Assembly: GCA_021234155.1 (NCBI GenBank) | Contig: JAJEKV010000496.1 | Span: forward strand, 62,001 to 126,000 | DNA length: 64,000 nt | Source: Isoetes taiwanensis | Lineage: Eukaryota; Streptophyta; Lycopodiopsida; Isoetales; Isoetaceae | Reading direction: 5' to 3' | Shown here: piece after piece, positions 55,605 to 64,000 of the stretch | How positions within the stretch are numbered: position 1 is the first letter of the stretch | Layout: the number at the start of each line of letters is the position of its first letter | Position numbers and translations under genes: made by a program | Notes under the pieces: generated by a model | The model's database searches: none | What the model was told of the DNA's origin: nothing | Seen by the model: only the letters and a program-made list of their open reading frames with translations

Positions 55605-58600
55605 ATTTTGGGGTGTAATTCAAGCACTCTTAGCAAGCCTGTCACTTCCAAATAAATAGGTACCAACTTGATCATTATAAAATTATCTTTTGGCATGCTT
55701 GAAATTTTGTGGAAACTCTAAATAACAATGGCAATGTAATGCCAAAGAAGAGAAAACATTCAACAAATTTCCAAGGCCAACAAAACGTAGCATGGGATGG
55801 AACTTGAAATGCAAGTGAATATTAATGCAAAAATCTATCATGTCTGTTTCTAATGCTTCCAATAGTTTTTCTGTTTCTAATGCTTCCAATAGTTTTTCTG
55901 CCTTAAACTCTGGGATTCAAAAAATCACACCAGAATGGATGCGAAGCTGCCACCAACTCTTGTGAAAAAGTGTTCCAAGTAGTGATTTGTTGCGTAGACG
56001 ATAACTGAGGACATAAGATTACACTTTGTATGGATTGCTCAAAACTGCCAGTACATTTATAAATCAATTGTAAATTGCCAGTGCCACGATCAATTGTAAA
56101 TATGTAGCAACTTTCTAGATCACAGTGGAATTGGCCAGCTCTGCTGCATGTTCCATAGGTATTTATTAATATGAACTAACCATTACAATTGATGAAAAGT
56201 TACATACGAAAATGGGCTTCTCGGGGAGTCGAGGTCGCTAGAATATTGAGCTTGAGTTGGCTGTGTAAGAATTTTCTTCGTCAGCCGCAAAGTTAATTGT
56301 GTTTCTATTACCTTCTATAGATCTTCAAGGCAAAAAGAGTACACCTGCAGAATGGACATGAATGTCAAAATTTAACAAAGTCAAAGGCATGATATTACAA
56401 ACAATGAAACAATAGCATAAGCAAGGCACGTCTAATTAATCAACTATTAACATTGCTTCAAATATAAGTTGTATACAAGTTGTAGCCACATGTTCTAACG
56501 GCACTGCTAATAAATATAAATTGGGCTGTACGCAAAGGCAGTAATGAGACGTGCCAGTCTTGCTTGTTCAACAGTTAGGCAAATGCACTTTTATATCAGA
56601 GGCACTGCTTAGGGATGTAGAATCTGCCTTGCAAACTACTTGTACATATTCTTGTCCACTATGGATATATCCAGACTCTTTCATGCCTACTAATTACACA
56701 AAAAAAAGCCAACTCTGGCTTCCAACTATACTTTATCCAGGGCCTTAACATACTGGTGCAAATTGATTTTTCATTAAGCGCTCAAACAAAAAATAACAAA
56801 GGGTAGTAGTAGCATTGTAGCTTACATTACCTACACTTGCAAGCAACTTCTCCACACAATGAGACCTTCTAAACCATGCATGCATAGATGGCTGCTACTT
56901 TGATTGAAGCCCCTTATTAAAATTATATGCTCAGGTAGTATAAGCCCCTTGTTGAAATTCCATCCTATTGGCATATATAGAATTCTGGCATATGAAACCA
57001 TGTTGAAGGTCCATGTAGCAAACATTGAGACAGTGAACTGTTGTTGCAATTACCATTTCCAAACCTGATTGTTCAAAACCCTACAACACCTAGCAGACCA
57101 TAGAAACAATATAAAAAGTGACAGAAGATAATAAGACTAAGCATTTTCAATATAATAAAGCCTATGGGTTTTATGTGGGATATTCCTCAGAATATTTTCA
57201 TCAACCGTGGATAAACATAAAAATTTGAAGCAGCATATATCCGGGTATGGTTATGCCAACTTTCAAGACTATGATGCAGCTCTCGACATCATCCTCCATG
57301 GATTCTTCTAGCTTCCTCAAACATGAGAAATGAAGTTCAGTAGATACATCGCTGAACAATATAAGAATATCAGTTCAGCAATGCAATAGAGAAAATATCT
57401 ATTTCAGTTTCGAAAGGCAAAATTTTGTTAAAGCGGGGTTGCAACCACCACCAGGTAAGACTTCTTAGATAAAGAAGATGCCATATTAAGGCATAGAAAT
57501 GTCTAGAAGAATCAGGAATTGATTAGAAGCAATAATGCAAAAGGATGGAGAAGCAAATAGGGAAAGAAATAAAAATGAAATAGAAAAGCTAAGTATGAAG
57601 GAGAAAGCAGAGGCTCTGCCATATCTCACATAGCCGACGGATTACACAGTTTAGGCAATAAGAATAATACATTGAATCAGAATGTTGTTCAATCTCCTCA
57701 GATGTTATCTCAAACTGCTGGATGGGTTTATATCCCAAGGGCACCCAACCACTTTTTCCTGCATTGAATAAGAGTTGGAGTACGCCTGATCATTTGGTAC
57801 CAGATCTGGGGGTATCTAAGAGAATAGAGATAAAAATTCTTTGAGACCAAGAACCCAATGACATTGATTTCGTCAGGGAGGGTCCTGACCATGACAGAAA
57901 GTATTGCACAACAGCTTTTTAAGTGTATACTTCATTAGAGCCTATATCACAGATTTGGATAAATTAATGAATCTAACACAACAATTAGAGTTTACCTTCT
58001 ATGATGAACAACACTCCTTAGAAATTGAAAGAGAAAATATCTTTGAAGATAAACACACCTTCAGATATGTTCTCTTAGCAAATAGATGGAATCGATGCCA
58101 TTATACAAAACTTAGCTAGCTAAATAGTTAAATTGCACCTAATAACGTACTTATTGTGCCACCAAACTAAGCATTCACCCATCCTCTAAAAGAGTTCAAA
58201 AGATGCAGAAAGCTATATAGCAAACTATTCATAAACTTTTATTCTTATAATGCATGTGAATACTTCATACTTATGCTTGTGTAACGATTTTCAGTGATCT
58301 ACTCATCGGATGAATAATACTTAGTTATGGTAGAGAGATTACCTTAGATGCAAAGACTTGTGCTCGCATCCTATTCCACCATGGGTCACATCAGAAAACA
58401 ATGGATAGTGTAAGATCTTCAGTTGCTTTGTACAATCAGATGGCAACCGAAAGAAGCTCACCTATGCATTGCACAATTTCTCCCCCTTGTCAGAACTAAT
58501 CCATCGTATACATGATTAGGGCAATAAATCTAATCTTACCACATAACCGCTCTTAGAAGTATTAGATTTTCATTGACCCTTGCATCCAAGGTTTGCATTG

Positions 58601-58829
58601 TTCCTGTATTAATAAACAAAACCTTAAATCTCTTAAATCTCTTAAATCTCTTGTAATCACTCTGTATTGAATAGTTCATTTGAGCTACAGTAAAATGCTC
58701 CAACTCTCATCCAATCTAGCCATAAAAGAGTTATATATGAAGAAGAAAGAAATTTAGGCATATGCAAAGTTCGTTTAGCTTCTTACCAATGTGCTTGTCT
58801 AAATCCAGCTGCATGTAATTGGAGTCTTT
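55605..58829. other. AT-rich stretch, nothing firmly recognised
   Basis: No domain or transposon terminus. A 27 bp tandem repeat (TTTCTAATGCTTCCAATAG twice) is at about 55849-55900. Short minus-strand exons belonging to the candidate first exon at 58859-59246 could lie here, but I cannot define any. Confidence 0.4.
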
Positions 58830-58858
58830 TAAATAAAAAGATGAGTAGCATATGCTTG

Positions 58859-59246
58859 AGGTTTACCAAACACGGCTGGAAGTCGTGGCCAGTTGCCCAG
58901 CAAAATCCTGCCCAGTTGTCGAGAAGAGATCCAGAAGCCTTGGTTCTGGCAGAAGCTAGTCTGGTAAAAGGACCTGAGGCTTGTTAGTTTGCAGTTGATG
59001 CCATCACGGTTTTGCCATGTCTGATACAAACCAAGGTAACCGACCCAGTTTTGAAAAATCGTCCCAGCTCAAGCTTGGACGCCAAAAAATGGTGAGAGAT
59101 CTTGAGCGCCATGAATCGTGAGCAGAGCAGGGGATAATTCGTATTACCATTCCCGAATATCGTAGCATGGCCATCAATGCTGACAGCCCCCGTCCTGCAA
59201 AAGGACCGCAAGAGAAAAGGGGACGCCACATGCTGCGGCGTAACAT
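58859..59246 (-). other. Candidate first exon of a minus-strand gene
   Basis: GC-richer than its surroundings. On the minus strand, ATG at 59246 opens MLRRSMWRPLFSCGPFAGRG, and two other frames are also open for 60-80 codons. One has an Arg/Ser/Phe-rich start (LLRSFCRTGAVS) of the kind seen in organelle-targeting peptides. The segment ends with CGTGTTTG/GTAAACC near 58864, a donor-like sequence. No family is recognised, the frame is unsettled and downstream exons were not found. Confidence 0.25.
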
Positions 59247-59385
59247 GCGGCGTTCCCTTGCACGGTTCCCAACCTTATCCCAAAATAAAAAAAAAATAAT
59301 CTCATATATGCCATAACTTGTCTTCAGCTTAGAATTTTAACAAGAGATTTAAGCGTCAGTAGCTGAGAATGTCATGCACCGCTGA

Positions 59386-59394
59386 GTTTTGAGC
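59386..59394. repeat. MULE target-site duplication, left (GTTTTGAGC)
   Basis: Exact 9 bp match to 59841-59849. Confidence 0.9.
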
Positions 59395-59840
59395 GGCGTA
59401 GGATAGTCTTACCCTAGATTGGGGGATCCCGGAGGTGTGATCCCGAGGATGGGATCCCCGGACGGTGATCCGGGAGAGGCCGGAATCCCCTTATCGCTAA
59501 GAATCGCGCAAGATTTTTTTTGGTATGAAAGAAAAAATGGGGGATTTAGGTGGGATTTTCTCCTTGATCCGCAACCAAATCGAATGGGGTCGGTTCGAGG
59601 ATGGTCGGAATGGGGCGGATCGAGAGGGGCGTGTAGGAGCAAAGGAGGAATGAAGCGCCCAGAATGTCGAGAAGCTTCAATCCGCCGAAAATACGACTTT
59701 AAACCGCAAGTGAGAACTCCATTAATCGGCAAGAATTGATCGTGGTGATCGGGAGGATGGGATCTTTTCTGATGGTGATCCCGGAGAATGGGATCACCAC
59801 CTCCGGGATCCCCCAATCCAGGGTAAGACTATCCCACGCC
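59395..59840. mobile_element. Mutator-like MITE (446 bp)
   Basis: Terminal inverted repeats of about 43 bp, starting GGCGT(A/G)GGATAGTCTTACCC and running to GGATCCCGGAGGTG with two mismatches. They are flanked by an exact 9 bp direct repeat GTTTTGAGC. A 9 bp duplication with long terminal repeats indicates the Mutator superfamily. The interior is GC-richer than the surroundings, has extra GATCCCGGAGG-like repeats near both ends and may be captured host sequence (Pack-MULE style). No transposase is encoded. Confidence 0.9.
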
Positions 59841-59849
59841 GTTTTGAGC
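59841..59849. repeat. MULE target-site duplication, right (GTTTTGAGC)
   Basis: Exact copy of 59386-59394. Confidence 0.9.
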
Positions 59850-61784
59850 ACTGGGATAGTTTTGCAGAGCAAAGCATGCAGCAAAAAAGTCGGCTAGGGA
59901 AATGTTGTTTTGAGATGGAATGGCATCCGTTGAGATGGTAATCATAACATTTCTTTCTTTCTTTCTTTCCAAGAATAATTATTCCACAGCATCAATACTT
60001 CTCTGTAGCTTCCGCATCTCAGATGATCATAATCTACCTTGCAAAGCAGGTTACAATTCATGTGGTGGTTTCTTGGATTGTAAGTTGTCTTTGTGCAATT
60101 CAAAGCATTCCGACACGTTGTGAATTGTGTTTGTTTAAAGCATTTTGGCACATTACATCAAGAACTTACATTTATAGAGAACTTATAATGGAAACAACGA
60201 CATAAATCCTAACATGTGGCCAGGATCAAAATGGAGATGCCTTAAGATTGGTTGGGATGAGGATACAGGCCATGATCGGCAGAAAAGAGTATGCGCTTGG
60301 GAAATTGAATCATTTATAGAATCAAACATATCCAACATTTGTCTGGATCCAGAATGAAGAGAATGAGATAAGTCATGGGCATTTCTAGTTGAATTCATTC
60401 TTTTATATAAAATGAGAATGTTCCATTGCAATCATGCTGGGACCTTGCAAAGCTTGCTCCAATTGTTTGCCATAAACCATTTAACATTCGCTTTGGTTTT
60501 GCATCACAGATTTAACATGACACAATAACATGGATTGAGGCAAGTAGAATGTACTTTTATATCTTCTTTAAGTGGCAATGCAACACTTCGAAAGTCCATT
60601 GTTCCTGATTCTTCAGACAACATTTTAAATAGTTGGGCAAGAGTTCTTAGAAGAAGAGCTTTGGTAAGGTTATACTTTGGTAAGTTTATTTTTAGTCATG
60701 CTACATCTACATTCTAAGTGGCTATGTTGATCACAAATATCCTACTACAAGTCAGCATTTCTGCTTAACAGATTCCGTTATACCTAATCCAACTTGCTTC
60801 TCCATAGGTTTCTAAACACAGCATCAATGTAGTTGACATAAGCTAAATCAAGCTACACTGTGCTTGGATTTAAAGAGAATCCACATGTGTGTAAGCAATT
60901 CAGACTTATTTTATGCAATGTTTGCACTCTTTTTCTATCCCAATTGTTTATTTACGTGCACTATATCTAAAGCCGCATTATCTTCTTAAAGCCATCTTAG
61001 TTCATGTCAAGAGTAAGATCTGCCATAACTCGCTATCTTAATGATTGATGTCAACAGGTTCATGTACTGCCTTGCAACTGCAGGGTACTCAGATGTATGG
61101 TTCCTGCAGAGGATATGATCACTGAGTCATAACCTCAATTCTTCAACTACAACGTCACAATTGTAGGATGTGGTCTCTACTAACACTGAACTATCATCGG
61201 AACATGATGGATCATTGCTCCCTTTGTAAATAGGCATCTCACAAGCAAAAGAATTGGTCAGCTATATTGTTACTGCTATCAGTTTGGCAAGGGAAAAATA
61301 TGTTCCAACATTTTTACTCTTATAAGTGTAGCTAGGCTTGCATTCAGATCTTCGAGATGATCCTGTTATATCCATCATATATTTCTAAAATGTATTGTAA
61401 ACTTGAAACACTTAGGTGGCTGCAACAACCCAATGTCCATGATGCTGCACCCTTCATGAAGTCTGATGTACAGACATCTTTGTGTTTTCACTCATATAAA
61501 CTAATTGGTAAGTATAAAAATATGGCCTACTTTTCCATCTTCAAATTGCTCAACATGACATCAATATGATGAGCACCTACATAGATTTAAAGTTACTTAT
61601 GAACATCCCTATTGAATTTCACCCCTTCAATATCCAACGCTTTTACAAGGTTTGTGTCTATATATAAAGATACATCTCTAGACAAATCATATCATATAAC
61701 GAAAATCATCTAATCCAATAAGAAGTTCCTAAACACTACCACTCAAACTTCCAACATTGCACCTTTATCTATTACATCACAAGT
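59850..61784. other. AT-rich noncoding stretch
   Basis: A (TTTC)n microsatellite is at about 59951-59969. No gene is recognised. Confidence 0.4.
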
Positions 61785-62117
61785 ATGTACTCCACTAACT
61801 TGACAATCCTAGCATCGATATTCTCTGTATTTCTAATAACATCAACTACTCTATCTTCCCTTCTAAATACAAACACAATAGTGCTCATGCCTGGTGTTGA
61901 AGGTGTACCTGGCAAACCTTCAACTCAGTGGTTGAGAACCTCCAGGTTGCTTAAGGCAACCAATCTATGGCCAGATCCCACAATTGTATCTCTTGTTGAG
62001 AAAGAGGCACTGCTACAGCATGAGTTGAACCAGCAAGATTTGATCTTCAGGATTTGCAAACAAGATCTTCACCAACTTCAAATTTTCATTCAAAGGAGCC
62101 TTCAAGAATTACAATGA
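61785..62117 (+). other. Unassigned open frame (110 codons)
   Basis: The second half (KPSTQWLRTSRLLKATNLW, then a Gln/Leu-rich helix QHELNQQDLIFRICKQDL) looks more protein-like than the first. No family is recognised and there is no supporting promoter or splice evidence. It could be a transposon or gene fragment. Confidence 0.2.
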
Positions 62118-64000
62118 GAGAATTTCCCAGCAATTTGACATGGAGAAATTCACAGAAAGAAAGAAATAAAGATAATACATGTCTTCAAACAATAATAAAG
62201 AACTTTATTGCATCAGAACTTCAAGAAATTCTGATACAAGGAGGCAATGCAGGGCAAACACAACACAAGTATGCTAGATCAGATTGCTCAAAGCGCTGGG
62301 GTGCTCGAAAAAACTTTGAAACTTCAATGACCTCTTAAATCCGGCAATTTCCGGTCAGTTCTTGATAATACAGTTCGGTTTTTACCTCCTCTGCCCGTAA
62401 ATGAGTTCTTGATCTGCAAGTCAATCAGTTGTGGTGTAATACTAATGATTTCTTCTTCAAAGTGGAGTCCCCTTTTCGAATGATCCCCTTCATCGTGGCC
62501 TTGCCATTGTCTGACACTAGTAAATGAGTTTTTAACAACTTTTGGCGAGATTCTTGGCATTAAAGGGCTAAATCCAGTCGGTTTAATCATGATTTGGCCA
62601 GTTAGTGGGGCTAATTCTTCGGATCTCGCCATAATTTTAGGGTTCTTCATGGCAACGGATATATCCCACAGGCATTTGGTGAAAAATAGGCTTGAATCCA
62701 GGTGGCTAAATGCGGTTGGTCGGGGCATGACATGGTTTTTGGAGGGTATTTTGAGCCAAGTATTAGTGCAACTAGGGTATGGCACACATCCCAAGAAACC
62801 CCAAAACTAGGGCTAGATGTGGTCAAAATAGGAATCTTTGACCATCATTTTGCATGATTTTTTATTGGCTTTCAGATAGAAAAAACAAATTTTGAAAATA
62901 AGCAACTTCAATTTTGGGCCTTTTTTCATGGTGTATAAGGGGATGTGGCACATGTGAGATGACTAGGCAAATGCTGATGATGTGACATGGTGAGGTGGAA
63001 GGCAAGGTGTCAAAGAAATTTTCCCTAGGTAAAATCTTGATGAAGTGTGACAAGGTGTGAGTGACACGTGTTGGGTGAGTTGGTGATGATGTGGATGATG
63101 TGTGCCTTGAAGGTGAGGTGGCACTAGATGTTCTTCGACTTAGTCAACTTTGGACCTTTAGGATTTGATCCTTAACCCATACTTTGGTGTTGAATTGATC
63201 ATGCAATGGACTAGTGGAGCTTCTCTTCTCTTTCTTTTTCTTTTCCTAGAGAGAGAGTGTGCTTCTAATGACTTATCAAGTGCATGGTGATGGATCATGA
63301 TGTGTGTGTGTGATGTATAAGGTGCATATGTGTGGAATGTGTGGTGTGTGAGATTTTGCCCTAGGGAAAAAACTTTGAGCCATGGAAATGATATGAATGG
63401 AATGAGGAATGGGTGTGAGAGATGAATGTAGAGGTGAGTAATGCCTTCTTTAGCCAATAACTCTAAGGTAGTGTCAAAATCTCAAAAGTTGGCAAGATAA
63501 CATACTTCTTTTGGGGTCTTCCAATCTTTTACTAGGGGTCTTCTCTTTGTGACTTGCTTTCCAACCCTTGACTCAAGTCTTGCTCACTTTTGCCAACTTG
63601 AATGCTCCTTTGAATGTTCTCCATTGGTCTTCAACTTGGTGTGAGGATTTGTCTTCATACCTAAACAATGAGCTCCAAATAGAAATGCCTTGCAAGTGTG
63701 TCTCGAACTTTTTGTGTTTTCTTGTGAAGTTGCTCTTACATGCTGCCACAAAGTGGCAGCATCATGCTAAACAAACAGAGGGAGTGTGGAATGGATATGG
63801 TGTTCTTCACATGAGCTTGCCAATGTGGTGGAATGGTTGGCAGCAATTCAGGGAGAGGGCTTGTGTGCATGGGGAAACAAGGATGGTGGAAGTAAGCTGC
63901 TTGAGTGTTCAAATGAATATGAATGAGTCAAGTGATGAACCTGCATGACAGAGTGATAAATCTGTTAGCACTTTGACTGCCATGTGGAGGTATGGTGGCA
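62118..64000. other. Right-end stretch, nothing firmly recognised
   Basis: A 156-codon minus-strand frame (62324-62794, ending RTVLSRTDRKLPDLRGH) is open but matches no family I know. 62930-63460 is rich in GTGATG/GTGAGG-type words and resembles LTR or other repeat DNA. No termini were found. Confidence 0.35.

Overview
The window reads as nuclear DNA of a land plant. It is AT-rich, with one intact single-exon pentatricopeptide-repeat (PPR) gene of the plant PLS type embedded in plant-type transposons: Ty1/copia, two Ty3 elements (one with a chromodomain), Helitrons, LINE stubs, a Mutator-like MITE and a hAT-like element. The PPR style and a Ty3 element with a Tf1/sushi-like gag and an apparent self-priming site make me favour a non-seed plant such as a fern, lycophyte or moss. 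That is inference; nothing here fixes the species.

Layout. 1-524: a short transposon sharing both end sequences with a larger one at 12070-16797. 3799-6899: tandem copies of a foldback repeat whose first unit is a ~270 bp inverted repeat with an 18-nt loop. 7172-9706 (minus): intact PPR gene, the only convincing intact host gene. 9861-11785: local tandem duplications and a compact inverted-repeat block. 12070-16797: a 4.7 kb hAT-like element with 13 bp terminal inverted repeats, an 8 bp target-site duplication, palindromic subterminal arrays and two decayed genes, one a protein kinase and one a coiled-coil protein; no transposase was recognised. 16908-18700: a 5'-truncated LINE and a tiny inverted LINE stub inside duplicated host sequence. 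20299-26727 (plus) and 42866-44771 (minus): two non-autonomous Helitrons with the same 17-nt terminal hairpin. 28329-36112 (minus): a decayed chromodomain Ty3 element with a long 3' LTR containing a large hairpin. 37086-38851 (minus): a second Ty3 remnant (LTR, priming site, gag, start of protease). 46101-46488: a decayed intronless histone H3-like gene with CENH3-like residues. 46683-48879: three ~200 bp repeats with GC-rich palindromic cores, then a TATA box and a decayed gene of unknown family. 49899-55599: a complete, fairly young Ty1/copia element with 706 bp LTRs. 59395-59840: a Mutator-like MITE with a 9 bp target-site duplication.

The genes do not form a pathway. Apart from the PPR gene, almost all recognisable coding sequence is transposon-derived or a broken retrocopy. 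The items most worth following are the kinase-carrying hAT-like element and its small relative, the histone H3/CENH3-like pseudogene, the palindromic-repeat-plus-orphan-gene unit at 46.7-48.9 kb, the Ty3 self-priming signature, and the two long hairpin loci. Remaining stretches are noncoding to my reading and are listed as such.
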